Below, in pieces: positions 36,461-45,648 of a DNA stretch of 64,000 nucleotides. The notes under the pieces were generated by a model, which saw nothing but the letters and a program-made list of their open reading frames with translations, did not search any database and was not told the origin of the DNA. The stretch is from SZUA-36 sp963749115 (GTDB lineage: Bacteria > Pseudomonadota > Gammaproteobacteria > Xanthomonadales > SZUA-36): the NCBI GenBank assembly GCA_963749115.1, contig CAVVLP010000007.1, positions 122,363-186,362 on the forward strand, written 5' to 3'. Every line of letters begins with the position of its first letter. Position 1 is the stretch's first letter. A program made the translations under genes and the position numbers.

Positions 36461-37438
36461 TCATTCCAGTGTCACCGATCCGCCTTGCCGGAAAAAGGTC
36501 AATAAAATCAACGCGAGTAAAATCAACAGGTAATAACCTTCATCCTTCCATCGTTGTCCTTCCTGTGCGGGAGCGTTTTTTATACTGCTATCTATGCTGG
36601 CGGACAGTCTGTCGACGTCGCGCTTGTCCGCGGTCACTTCGGTGACTGTTCCATCCATGATACGGGCCGCCTCACGCAATGATTTCATATCCAGCGGCGG
36701 TGCTGGATAGCTGTCCGGCGGTGGAATCACTTCAGGGCCGGCCGCCATGGCCAGGATATGTACCTCGTAAGCGTTCTGCTGGTATAGGGCTTCCAATGCA
36801 GATAACTGTGAGGTGTCTATGTAATCGGTGATCAGGACAATCGAGCCGGGCACCGCGGCATTTTTAAGACGCTGGTTTGCGAGCGCAATGGCTTCGGCCG
36901 GTTCATCGCCGTCCTTTGGCATGATGCCGGGTTCCAATGCTTCCGCAAAATTGTTAATAACCCCGGCATCGGAGGTCAAAGGCATCACCAGGTGTGCGCT
37001 GCCGGCATAGGCGATCAAACCGGTGCGAACATCACTCTTGAGTTCGAGCAAATCATGGATCTTCATCACGCTGCGTTGCAGGCGGCTGGGTTGAATGTCC
37101 TGGGCCATCATTTGTGGCGTGACCTTAACTACGATGAATAATGCGGATTGGTCTTCACTGAATGGCGAAGCCTGCATCTGCCAGCTTGGCCCGGCCAGTG
37201 CAAGGATGCCAATAAGCCAGGCGAACCCCAGGATATATACCGGTCGCCAACGGCCACCTTCGCCGCTTTCATGCACCAATAAATGGTCGAGCAAGTGCGG
37301 GCTGATCAATTTTTTCCAGGCACGCAACGAATCACTTCTCCGATAAACGGACCAAACCAGGAATCCTGCCGGAATCAATAGCAGCAGCCACGCGGGACGC
37401 AGGAAGTGGAATTGATCAAGTGATACCAGGAAATCCAT
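36461..37438 (-). CDS. VWA-domain membrane protein, BatB-like, with a degenerate MIDAS
   Basis: 325 aa. TM helix near the N-terminus (RPAWLLLLIPAGFLVWSVY), a second at YILGFAWLIGILALAGPSW, the VWA domain, and a C-terminal TM helix (YYLLILLALILLTFFRQGGS). Where VWA domains carry D-x-S-x-S this one reads ALFIVVKVTPQMMAQD, and later SIVLITDYIDT keeps the Asp strand. So the metal site looks lost. Start ATG 37438 overlaps the stop of the upstream VWA gene (ATGA). Confidence 0.87.
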   Translation of the reverse strand: MDFLVSLDQFHFLRPAWLLLLIPAGFLVWSVYRRSDSLRAWKKLISPHLLDHLLVHESGEGGRWRPVYILGFAWLIGILALAGPSWQMQASPFSEDQSALFIVVKVTPQMMAQDIQPSRLQRSVMKIHDLLELKSDVRTGLIAYAGSAHLVMPLTSDAGVINNFAEALEPGIMPKDGDEPAEAIALANQRLKNAAVPGSIVLITDYIDTSQLSALEALYQQNAYEVHILAMAAGPEVIPPPDSYPAPPLDMKSLREAARIMDGTVTEVTADKRDVDRLSASIDSSIKNAPAQEGQRWKDEGYYLLILLALILLTFFRQGGSVTLE

Positions 37439-38455
37439 CAGATTACCGGTTCCTGCAGTCCGGCGCTTTCATCCTGTCGCTTGGACAAACGCAGACGTAT
37501 TTCCAGAAACATGATGTAAAACAGTGTGAGTAACATACCGACCGCCAATGGCCAGTGATACAGGTCGGTCAGGGGCCGGTAGCTTTGGGTTTCTACCTGG
37601 CGCGGATTTACCTCATCCAGTTGGGTGTAGATGGCTTCCAGTTCCTCCCGGTCATTGGCATGGAAATAACTACCGCCGGTGATGCTTGCGATATTTTCGA
37701 GCGTTTTCTCATCCAGCGCCTGCTCCCCGGCAGAAGTCGGGTCGCCTATCGCGATCGTATAGGTAACCACACCGTTGTCACGCGCAATTTCCGCTGCCCG
37801 TTCGGGTGGTACCAGGCTGCCGGTATCATTGCCATCGGTGAGGACGATCAGGACACGTTCATCGACCTCGCTGCGTTCAAACAGGTTGATTGCGAGACCC
37901 ATGGCATCGCCGAGCATGGTACGCGGCCCCAGCATCCGGATTTGCGCCTCATCCAGCAATTCCCTGACGACATCAAGGTCGTCGGTGAACGGGACTTGCA
38001 CAAATGCTGCCGAGCCAAACAGGATCAGGCCGACCCGGTCGCCATCACGTCGTGCAAAGAAAGTATCCAGAACCTGTTTGACCGCAGTTAACCTGTCGAC
38101 GCTATTACCATCGGCATCGGTAAAATCCTGTGCTTCCATCGAGCCGGAAAGATCCACCGCAACCAGTAAATCGCGCATTGGCAGTTCCTTGATGACGGGT
38201 TCCTCGAGCCATTGTGGGCGTGTGAGCGCTGCCACTATGAACAACCAGGTAAGACCCAACACCAGCCATTGTGACAACGGCCGCCTGGCCACCGCCACAC
38301 CACTGCCGGGTTGCAAACCCGCAAGACGCGACAGACGTTGCAGGAAAGGCACCCGCACCGCCGCCTTGCGCTCATGATGGGCGGGTAGTAATGAGCGAAC
38401 CAACCAGGGCAGGGGTACCAGCAACAAAAAGCCATGGGTGGGCAAATGTCAGCAT
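37438..38455 (-). CDS. batA: VWA-domain membrane protein, BatA-like, frameshift near the start
   Basis: VWA domain with intact MIDAS: DLLVAVDLSGSMEAQDFTDA (DxSxS), GPRTMLGDAMGLAINLFE (Thr), VLIVLTDGNDTGS (Asp). TM helices at both ends (LSQWLVLGLTWLFIVAALTR; WPLAVGMLLTLFYIMFLEIR). The open frame begins at a TTG at 38445; ATG 38455 gives the usual start MLTFAHPWL if one base is removed near 38425, leading into LLLVPLPWLVRSLLP. ATG 38455 is 2 bp after the DUF4381 stop (TGACCATG). Corrected length about 338 aa. Confidence 0.85.
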
Positions 38456-38457
38456 GG

Positions 38458-38986
38458 TCAGGTTTCCAGGCCCGGCTTTTGTCGGGGGTCTGGCTGGTGG
38501 TGCTGCAACCAGTGCTTGCAGGCACTTAATAACTCATCCTCCGCTTTTTTATCTACCGTATTCAAAGTCGCCAACGGAGTAGGAGAGCGTATCCAGAAGA
38601 CAGGCAGTGGAATCGGTGAACGATGCTGTGCTGACTTTTGAATTCAGAAAATCAAACCAGGTCTTACCTGTCAGCGAAGCAAGCTGGCTACGCGGGTAAA
38701 CCGAAAGCGCGGTTCGTTTTAGCAGGACGGGTACCTGCCTGAGACCGGCATCGCGTTTTTCAGTATCCTCGATGTCTTTTGCAAGCAAGTGCAATTGATG
38801 CAAGGCCGCACGCCGGTAGCGGTTACTGTTCCAGCTTCGAATCGCCGTGTAAATGAACCAGGCCAATACAATCAGTAATATGCCAAACAAATAGTACCAG
38901 CCACTTGCCAGTGGCCACCAACCGACAGCCCCGGGCAGCACGATGTCATTGAGGTTTTGCAGGCTGGCGGGGTCCGGTGATTTCAT
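38458..38986 (-). CDS. DUF4381-family protein, one frameshift near the C-terminus
   Basis: Starts MKSPDPASLQNLNDIVLPG behind its own GGAG ribosome site, followed by WPLASGWYYLFGILLIVLAW, a TM helix, and the DUF4381 segment YRRAALHQLHLLAKDIEDT, LKRTALSVYPRSQLASLTGK, WFDFLNS. The open frame stops at 38549, but removing one base gives DKKAEDELLSACKHWLQHHQ and a stop at 38458, adjoining batA. In the raw sequence it appears fused to DUF58 upstream, which I attribute to an indel. Function unknown; a regular component of MoxR/Bat clusters. Confidence 0.8.
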
Positions 38987-38997
38987 TCCGAAGCTCC

Positions 38998-39982
38998 TCA
39001 AAACCGTATTGGTGGCCTGGTGATGGCCGAAGGCATCACGCATCTGGTCGGGCACGGGCCTGTTTGTATCAAGCGCGATCACGGGTATGGAAAATCGACG
39101 TGATGCCGATGCTATCCGTTCCAGTTTTTCTTCAAATTCATTCTGAAATGCCGATCGCAGTTTCCGGTTCGAAGTATCGGCCTCAAGTTGGCCCTCGTTA
39201 TCTGCAAAGCGCAGGCGACCGGCGGCGGGCATACTTTTTTCCAGCGGGTCGTAAATCAGGGCTGTCAGCACATCGTTGTGCTCTGAAATACGGGTAATAT
39301 GTTTGCGGGTTTCGGCGTTGATGCCATCGGCATCGGTTACCAGGCAGACCAGGCAATCGTGCCTGGCCAGGGTGCTGACCTGTTTCAAGGCCTCGTTGAG
39401 TTTGCCAGGGTCAGGTTTTAAGTCGGGACTGGCACTGAGTTGCCGGTTTTTTTTCACCACCTGCTTAAGTATTTGCATCACCCGTTCACGGCTTCGATGA
39501 GGTGTTATAACCGAAATTTCGGAATCATCAAATATCAGCGCACCGACACGATCCCCCACACTCAGTACACGCCAGGCTGATATGGCGGCCACTTCGGCCG
39601 CCACCACTGACTTCATACGTTGCTGGCTTCCAAAAAACATCGATACCCGCTGGTCAATCAATAGCCAGACTGAGCGGTCTTTTTCTTCCGTATAAACCCT
39701 GACATAAGGGGTGCCGGTACGGGCGGTCACCTTCCAGTCAATATTGCGGGTGTCATCACCGGGCAGATAGTCACGTAACTCCTCAAAATTCAACCCGCGC
39801 CCCCTCAGCTTTGAGGCATGCCGGCCACTCAGAATGCTGTGAACGGGTTGCCGGGGCAGAAAACTGAAACCTGATGACTTGTGTTGTAAGCGAACCAGGT
39901 CGTCGAGCTGGACATAGATGCCATTATCCCGACCGTGGTCTGCCCGCTTGTCAGTATCATCAGTAGGTGGGCGGCGTGGCAT
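38998..39982 (-). CDS. DUF58-family protein of the moxR-bat cluster
   Basis: VWA-like DUF58 protein: GRHASKLRGRGLNFEELRDY, LPGDDTRNIDWKVTARTGTPYVR signature, EEKDRSVWLLIDQRVSMFFG, FSIPVIALDTNRPVPDQMRD at the end. The raw frame runs on into the DUF4381 protein. One frame over there is TGA at 38998-39000, followed by GGAGCTTCGGA and ATG, so I place the real stop there and infer one indel just upstream. Corrected length about 327 aa. Predicted to act with MoxR in a chaperone-like or metal-insertion role; unproven. Confidence 0.82.
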
Positions 39983-39990
39983 CGGCTTTA

Positions 39991-41004
39991 CTATTGGTCA
40001 TTCAGGGCAGGGTAGATTTGCTTCCAGTCCTGCGCCATATCGATCAGTAACCAGCCTTTTTGATCGGCCTCATCCAGGCCTCTGTCCAGACGACCTTCGG
40101 ATGAGTCACGGTCGTATGCCCATTCCCTCTCAGCGTCGGTGTGATGCACAAGTAAACCCAGTCGTGCGCCATCACCGGATGTTGTCCACTCGAGCATCTC
40201 GAAATCACCATCTGAATTGCCGGCCGCCAGGATGGGTCGACGCCCAATGAAACGGTTTATCGCCACGGGTTTGGTGTCCTTGTCATCGATAAAGTGTATT
40301 TTTGGTTCACGCACGATTACCGGCTTGCCTTCACGAACTTCATAACGGGTCTCAACACTGCTTCCTACGACCTGATCGGGTGGTATTCCATACACCGACT
40401 CCGTCCAGGGCCGCATAAACTCGAGTCCGCCACCTGAAACAATAAATACCTTGAAATCATTCGCACGTAAGTAGTTGATCAGCTCCAACATGGGTTGGTA
40501 GACCATCTGGGTAAAGGCTCTGCCGGTTGTGGGGTGCCGGGTCGTCGCGAGCCAGTCCTTAACGATAAGTTCGAATGCTTCAGTGGTCATGCCGGCGTGC
40601 GTTGCTATCGTCAGCTCGAGCAGGCCATGCTTGCCCGCAGCCTTCAAAGCGGCCATGTCATTGTCGAGAACGGCCTTGAAAGGTTGCGTGGTTTTCCACT
40701 CGGGATGATCATCGGCCATCGATTTGACCCGGTCAATAATAAATAACAGCTGGAAGTAGGTCGGTTTTTCGCTCCAAAGCGTGCCGTCGTTATCAAAGGT
40801 GGCAATGCGCTCATTGACAGGTACAAAGGTGCTGATGTTGCTGTCGGTCACCCTGGCGACAAAATCAATGATGCGCTGTTTTGTTGTTCCGCTATTCCAG
40901 GCGGGCAGCGGGTCGGTTGCGATCTGCCCGGCGTTGGAGATATTAAAAACAAGGATGAAAATCAGTCCGGTTAACCACGGTAAAACGGTCTTTGTTTGTT
41001 TCAT
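39991..41004 (-). CDS. Secreted HAD-superfamily phosphatase-like protein
   Basis: 337 aa with a signal peptide (KQTKTVLPWLTGLIFILVFN). HAD motif I IATFDNDGTLW (Asp nucleophile and Asp+2), motif II FIVSGGGLEF (Ser), and motif IV AAGNSDGDFEM (Asp acid pair). A helical cap lies between motif I and II. Substrate unknown; the fold resembles phosphoserine-phosphatase-like HADs exported to the periplasm. It sits between moxR (33 bp) and DUF58 (8 bp), which is not a standard place in this cluster; frame intact. Confidence 0.8.
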   Translation of the reverse strand: MKQTKTVLPWLTGLIFILVFNISNAGQIATDPLPAWNSGTTKQRIIDFVARVTDSNISTFVPVNERIATFDNDGTLWSEKPTYFQLLFIIDRVKSMADDHPEWKTTQPFKAVLDNDMAALKAAGKHGLLELTIATHAGMTTEAFELIVKDWLATTRHPTTGRAFTQMVYQPMLELINYLRANDFKVFIVSGGGLEFMRPWTESVYGIPPDQVVGSSVETRYEVREGKPVIVREPKIHFIDDKDTKPVAINRFIGRRPILAAGNSDGDFEMLEWTTSGDGARLGLLVHHTDAEREWAYDRDSSEGRLDRGLDEADQKGWLLIDMAQDWKQIYPALNDQ

Positions 41005-41037
41005 AATAGTCCTGTGTATTTATATTGGGTGCCTGAT

Positions 41038-42006
41038 TCAGGCGACGGCCACCAGTTTTAAAATTTCATTGATCACATCGTTACTTGAAACACCGTCTGC
41101 ATTGGCCTCGTAACTCAGGGCGATACGGTGACGAAACACGCCATGTACAACGGCACGGATATCGTCCGGCAAGACATGGTCGCGGTTGTTAAGCCAGGCA
41201 TGCACACGTGCACACTTGTCGAGGCCAATAGCGCCACGGGGGCTCGCGCCGATACGTATCCAGGAGGCAAGCTTCTCATCGTAGCGTTCGGGATAGCGTG
41301 TCGCAAAAATCAGGTCGACCATGTATTTTTCTATGGCCTCTGAAACCTGGACCTGGTTGATTTCCTTACGCGCGTCAAAAATCACCTGCTGAATGACAGG
41401 TGCGGAATCCTCCGATGAGGCGGATGGACCTTCTTCACCACGCACCAGGCGGATGACCTGGGCTTCCGCCTCTTCGGTTCCATAACCAATATAGACATGT
41501 AACAGAAAACGATCCATTTGCGCTTCCGGCAACGGGTAAGTACCCTCCTGCTCAATCGGGTTCTGTGTCGCCATCACAATAAACAGTTCAGGCATCTTGT
41601 GGGTCTTGCCGGCCACCGTGACCTGGCGTTCCTCCATGGCCTCAAGCAGGGCCGCCTGTACCTTGGCAGGTGCGCGGTTGATTTCGTCTGCCAATACGAT
41701 GTTGGCAAAGATGGGCCCGGCTTCAAAACGGAAGGTCGGTTGACCGGATTCCGTGTATAGCACCTCGCTGCCGGTGATATCCGAAGGTAGAAGATCTGGT
41801 GTGAACTGGATGCGTGAGAAATCCGCATCCATGTTCTTTGCCATGCTTTTAACCGCACGGGTTTTTGCCAGGCCCGGCAAGCCCTCCATCAGGATATTGC
41901 CGTTGGCCAGTAGGCCGATGAGCAGTTGCTCAATGACCGATTCCTGGCCAATGATGGATTGCCCCATCCGGGTTTGAAGTTTGCGGACTGAATCAAGTGT
42001 ACTCAT
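41038..42006 (-). CDS. moxR: MoxR-family AAA+ ATPase
   Basis: 322 aa. Walker A-like GLPGLAKTRAVKSMA, Walker B NIVLADEINRAPAKVQAALL, sensor-1 FIVMATQNPIEQEGTYPLPE, and sensor-2 area SWIRIGASPRGAIGLDKCAR. MoxR ATPases act with VWA proteins as chaperones for maturation of enzymes or envelope proteins. First gene of the minus-strand cluster. A terminator lies 95 bp upstream for the DUF4136 gene. Confidence 0.95.
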   Translation of the reverse strand: MSTLDSVRKLQTRMGQSIIGQESVIEQLLIGLLANGNILMEGLPGLAKTRAVKSMAKNMDADFSRIQFTPDLLPSDITGSEVLYTESGQPTFRFEAGPIFANIVLADEINRAPAKVQAALLEAMEERQVTVAGKTHKMPELFIVMATQNPIEQEGTYPLPEAQMDRFLLHVYIGYGTEEAEAQVIRLVRGEEGPSASSEDSAPVIQQVIFDARKEINQVQVSEAIEKYMVDLIFATRYPERYDEKLASWIRIGASPRGAIGLDKCARVHAWLNNRDHVLPDDIRAVVHGVFRHRIALSYEANADGVSSNDVINEILKLVAVA

Positions 42007-42100
42007 GCGCGAAAACCTGTTGAGTTAAAAGATACAGGGCACGTCAGCCCCGGATGAATAATTTGCTTTTACTGTACACGACAGACAAGAAATTTTGGCA

Positions 42101-42132
42101 AAAAAAAGGCGGGAGATCAAACTCCCGCCTTT
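42101..42132 (-). terminator. Intrinsic terminator of the DUF4136 copy 2 gene
   Basis: 11-bp perfect stem AAAGGCGGGAG (42105-42115) / CTCCCGCCTTT (42122-42132), 6-nt loop. On the minus strand the stem is followed by a run of T residues (A-run 42100-42107 on the plus strand), matching the direction of the gene ending at 42150. Confidence 0.85.
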
Positions 42133-42149
42133 GTACCATTTAGACTGTG

Positions 42150-42725
42150 TTACTGACCGGCCCGGAACGGGTAGCCCGCAAACATTTCGGCGACACCGGT
42201 CATGATGTCCTCACGCAAATTATCGTTTTTATCGTTGACACGACCGATGGCAACACCCTCCCACAACATACGCTTCAGTCTCGGGTCAACCATGTCGATG
42301 TTGACCGTGCCCTCGGTGTATTGACTGACATGGGTGGTGGTGCCATAACCGTATCCGCCCCAGGGGTCGTACATACCGCCGCGATAACCATAATAGCCAC
42401 CACCGTACATACCCGGATTTTGCGTTGTGGTTACCCGGGTCTTGTCCTCCATACGTGCTGATACATTGAACAGCAGGTCGGGGTTGCTGGACTTGACATA
42501 ACCCCTCTGCTTCATCTGAACATCAATGGCATCACGGAACATCTGTCCCAGCAGGCTGGAGTAATTCGGGTTTTCAATACCCATCGGGCTGTAATAGCCA
42601 TAGGTCTTGTACTGACTAAAATCTACGCTACGGTCATAGTCAGAGTGGATTTTCGTGCTTGAAGCACAGGCCGCCATCATCGCGAATATCATCATTGGTA
42701 TGACAACTTTTAAGAATCTACCCAT
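42150..42725 (-). CDS. DUF4136 lipoprotein, copy 2
   Basis: 191 aa. Lipobox MMAAC after MGRFLKVVIPMMIF; mature part SSTKIHSDYDRSVDFSQYKT. Shares long runs with copy 1 at 24112: PMGIENPNYSS, HVSQYTEGTVN, DMVD, and an identical ending EMFAGYPFRAGQ. The central loop is again Gly/Tyr-rich (GMYGGGYYGYRGGMYDPWGG). Predicted outer-membrane lipoprotein, function unknown. Transcribed alone or with the small lipoprotein upstream; own terminator at 42101-42132. Confidence 0.88.
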   Translation of the reverse strand: MGRFLKVVIPMMIFAMMAACASSTKIHSDYDRSVDFSQYKTYGYYSPMGIENPNYSSLLGQMFRDAIDVQMKQRGYVKSSNPDLLFNVSARMEDKTRVTTTQNPGMYGGGYYGYRGGMYDPWGGYGYGTTTHVSQYTEGTVNIDMVDPRLKRMLWEGVAIGRVNDKNDNLREDIMTGVAEMFAGYPFRAGQ

Positions 42726-42791
42726 TTGTTTCTCCTTGAATTACTTTGTTTCCGGGTCACAGACCCTTAAAACAGTGTTTCAATATAAATA

Positions 42792-43246
42792 CTATTTCAA
42801 CTTCAACTGGATCTTTTTCTTGTCGGCCATCAACTTGCCGATTTGTTTACCGGCGCTTTCAAAGCTCTTCTTCATTTTTGAGTATTCACTCCACTTTTCG
42901 ACAGTATTTGCCCGGTACACCAATTCCTGGTCATCAAATTCAAATGCCATTTTTACGAACATGGATGAATTCTGATCCAGGTAAGCTTCAACCTGCTTGC
43001 GGTCAGCGTTGGTGAGCTTAACCTCTTTGTCGTCATCCAACTTACCCGTGATTACCGACGCGAGTCTGCTTAACATTGGCCAGGTTGTACATCGTTCCCT
43101 CTGTAAACGACGTTCTTGTCATTGTTGTAGCTCCTTGAGCTTGAAATGCAACCGGCAAGCAGGAGCATCGACAAAACTGACATGGCCAATACCAGTGTGC
43201 GGCCGAACCGGTGAGGCGTGATTGAAGAAGTTGCGGCTTTGAACAT
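42792..43246 (-). CDS. Small lipoprotein of unknown function, one frameshift
   Basis: ATG at 43244-43246 behind AGGAG opens MFKAATSSITPHRFGRTLVL, MSVLSMLLLAGC (lipobox LAGC) and SSSRSYNNDKNVVYRGNDVQ. One base removed near 43078 joins LSRLASVITGKLDDDKEVKL, DADRKQ-like NADRKQVEAYLDQNSSMFVK, then a Lys-rich end GKLMADKKKIQLKLK. About 150 aa overall. I recognise no family. 67 bp upstream of DUF4136 copy 2, same strand, so possibly co-expressed. Confidence 0.6.
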
Positions 43247-43478
43247 GTGAATCTCCTGATTACGTTTACTAAAGTAGTTTGATGGACCGTCATCAGCTTT
43301 TCCTGCAACCAGGCAGTTCGCCGACGGATTCGGGAATGATACCAGTATTTCTTGGCCGACAGGAAGCGTGTATCAAGCAATCCCACGAGCCTGGCGGGTC
43401 ATTCGGACAGGATATTCAATTGATATACCCCGCGTGCTTTCATATAGTTCACTTACCATCAAAAGCAGAGGTATCAAA

Positions 43479-43854
43479 ATGAAATCAATACCGAAGTCAT
43501 CGCCTGATAAGGAACTGGTAAAAGTATTTGAAGCAGCCGGTGTTGTCGATTTTCTCGAATACCTGCAGTCCGGTAAGACGGATCATGTGGATCAATTTCA
43601 GGGCGGGCGTAGCCAAAGGGGTTGGGGTCACGGTTGGCATGACGTTTATTTTGGGTATTCTCATCTGGGTATTGACGGTGCTGGTGGATCTGCCGCTTGT
43701 CGGGGAATATTTTTCGGATGCCAAGCAATACGTGACTGAATATGCGGAAAATACGAACTACAAGGAAGACTTTTCCTTAATGAATCAGCAACTGCAGGAG
43801 ATTAATGAAAACCTGGATAATGAATCCGAACCGGAACCACCACCTGTGGATTGA
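43479..43854 (+). CDS. DUF5665-family small membrane protein, one frameshift
   Basis: N-terminus MKSIPKSSPDKELVKVFEAA, VVDFLEYLQSGK in one frame; one frame over: RIMWINFRAGVAKGVGVTVG, a TM helix MTFILGILIWVLTVLVDLPL, VGEYFSDAKQYVTEY and an acidic tail ENLDNESEPEPPPVD. One indel near 43575 joins them to ~124 aa. The LWINFLAGVARGLG-type motif is the DUF5665 pattern. Function unknown. Divergent from the small lipoprotein gene. Confidence 0.7.
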
Positions 43855-43941
43855 GATATCAGCATCACCCGGTGCTGCACTATTAAGCATGAACCTACCC
43901 CGGTTATTACCGTTCATTCTCAGGAATGATTATCATTTCAA

Positions 43942-43970
43942 TTAAACTGGACCCTGAATTAGCCTATAAT
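43942..43970 (+). promoter_or_regulatory. Probable sigma-70 promoter of pyk
   Basis: TTAAAC (43942-43947), 17-bp spacer, TATAAT (43965-43970), 33 bp before the pyk ATG. The -10 is perfect, the -35 weak. An AATGATTATCATT stretch at 43925-43937 just upstream resembles part of a Fur box. Confidence 0.5.
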
Positions 43971-44003
43971 CGCGTACCTTAAAATTTTCCAACAGGCTCG
44001 AAC

Positions 44004-45473
44004 ATGCAGATTCGCCGTACCAAGATCATCGCCACCCTGGGCCCCGCCACCGATTCCAATGAAGTTTTGCGGGCTGTCATCGAAGCGGGGGCAGATATAC
44101 TGCGGATCAACCTTTCGCATGGAACACATGAGGAACAGGCCGCAAGGGCTGCACAGGTCAGAGAAGTAGCCAAAAATTTGAGCAAAGAGGTAGCGATTCT
44201 TGCAGACCTTCGTGGGCCCAAGATACGTCTGGAAAAATTTGTTGACGGATCGGTCGAGTTACAGACCGGTGATGTTTTTACACTGGATGCCTCGGACGAA
44301 CCAGCTCCAGGCTCACAATCCCGGATTGGTGTCACGTATAAAGGCCTGGCAGATGACGTTTCCAAAGGTGATCTTTTACTGCTGGATGACGGTCTGCTGA
44401 CCATGCGTGTCCGGGAAGTCAAGGCGAAAGACATTATATGCGAGGTCGAATCCGGTGGTGTACTGGGAGATCGCAAAGGCATCAACGTACAGGGCGGCGG
44501 GCTTTCACTACCCGGTATCGCCCAACATGATATTGAGGACATTCCAAGGGCAGCAGCCATGGGTGCCGATTACCTGGCGGTTTCTTTCCCTCGCAACGCG
44601 GATGATATGAACGAGGCACGTCGCCGTTTGCGTGAAGCGGGAAGCGAGGCCAGGCTGGTTGCAAAAATTGAGCGAACAGAAGCCATTACCAACCTGGAAG
44701 AAATAATTGCTGCTTCCGACGCGATATTGATTGCCCGTGGTGACCTGGGTGTGGAGATTGGCGATGCGGAGTTGCCCGGCCTGCAAAAACTCATCACCAC
44801 CAAGTCACTTGAACAGAACCGCCTGGTCATCACCGCTACGCAGATGATGCAGTCCATGGTGGAGAGCCCCATACCGACACGGGCGGAAGTGCTGGACGTT
44901 GCCAATTCGGTATTCGATGGTACCGATGCCGTGATGTTGTCGGCGGAAACCGCCGTCGGGCGTCATCCTCAAGTGGTGGTTGAAGCGATGAACCGGATTT
45001 GTCTGGGTGCCGAGAGGCACGATGATACACGGCCAAGCACCGACCAGTTGAATGTACAGTTTCAACGTATCGACCAGGCCATTGCGATGGCCGCGATGTA
45101 CATGGCAACCAATGTATCGGTGCAGGCCATCGTCGCATTGACTGAATCAGGATCAACCGCGCAATGGTTGTCGAGGGTACGTTCCGCGGTACCGATTTTT
45201 GCGCTGTCGCCACTGCGGGACAGTCGCCGCCGCATGGCTTTATACCGCGGTGTATATCCGATTGCGCATAATATTCCCAGTACGAACGTGGAAGTGTCAT
45301 TGTTCGAAGGTGTGCGTTTGCTGTTGCAACAGGGCCATATCAAGGTGGGTGACCGGATTATCCTGACGATGGGTCAACATACCCATAATGAGGGTGGCAC
45401 CAATTCGCTGCGACTCGTGCAGGTGGGGGAAGATGGTTACCTGGAAAACAATCCTTCACTGAATGGCCATTGA
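44004..45473 (+). CDS. pyk: Pyruvate kinase
   Basis: 489 aa, normal for PykA-type enzymes. N-terminus IRRTKIIATLGPATDSNEVL, LRINLSHGTHEEQ, ILADLRGPKIRLEKF, active-site Lys region RLVAKIERTEAITNLEEII, metal ligands in LIARGDLGVEIG, TATQMMQSMVESPIPTRAEV. Makes pyruvate and ATP from PEP, feeding the PDH cluster that starts 175 bp downstream. In some relatives pyk follows pgk; here it is 25 kb away beside aceE. Confidence 0.96.
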   Translation: MQIRRTKIIATLGPATDSNEVLRAVIEAGADILRINLSHGTHEEQAARAAQVREVAKNLSKEVAILADLRGPKIRLEKFVDGSVELQTGDVFTLDASDEPAPGSQSRIGVTYKGLADDVSKGDLLLLDDGLLTMRVREVKAKDIICEVESGGVLGDRKGINVQGGGLSLPGIAQHDIEDIPRAAAMGADYLAVSFPRNADDMNEARRRLREAGSEARLVAKIERTEAITNLEEIIAASDAILIARGDLGVEIGDAELPGLQKLITTKSLEQNRLVITATQMMQSMVESPIPTRAEVLDVANSVFDGTDAVMLSAETAVGRHPQVVVEAMNRICLGAERHDDTRPSTDQLNVQFQRIDQAIAMAAMYMATNVSVQAIVALTESGSTAQWLSRVRSAVPIFALSPLRDSRRRMALYRGVYPIAHNIPSTNVEVSLFEGVRLLLQQGHIKVGDRIILTMGQHTHNEGGTNSLRLVQVGEDGYLENNPSLNGH

Positions 45474-45648
45474 GCGCAACGTATATAATGGAACGATAAC
45501 AGGGCTGTGATTGATTGAAGCCCGGATAGCCTGGCTGGTATGTTGGTGCCAAAACACCGGTGCAGCGGGTGATCAACATGACTGCTTTTTTGTCGTGAAA
45601 GCGCAAATACATGAAAGAGAAAATCTTAAAAACTACGAGGCATAGTGA

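Noticed and set aside
38549..39982. A single 477-aa DUF58-DUF4381 fusion protein
   Set aside because: A TGA, a GGAG ribosome site and ATG for DUF4381 lie at the junction one frame over, so one indel explains the apparent fusion.
45062..45300. Minus-strand ORFs opposite pyk
   Set aside because: Antisense to conserved coding sequence without ribosome sites or recognisable domains.
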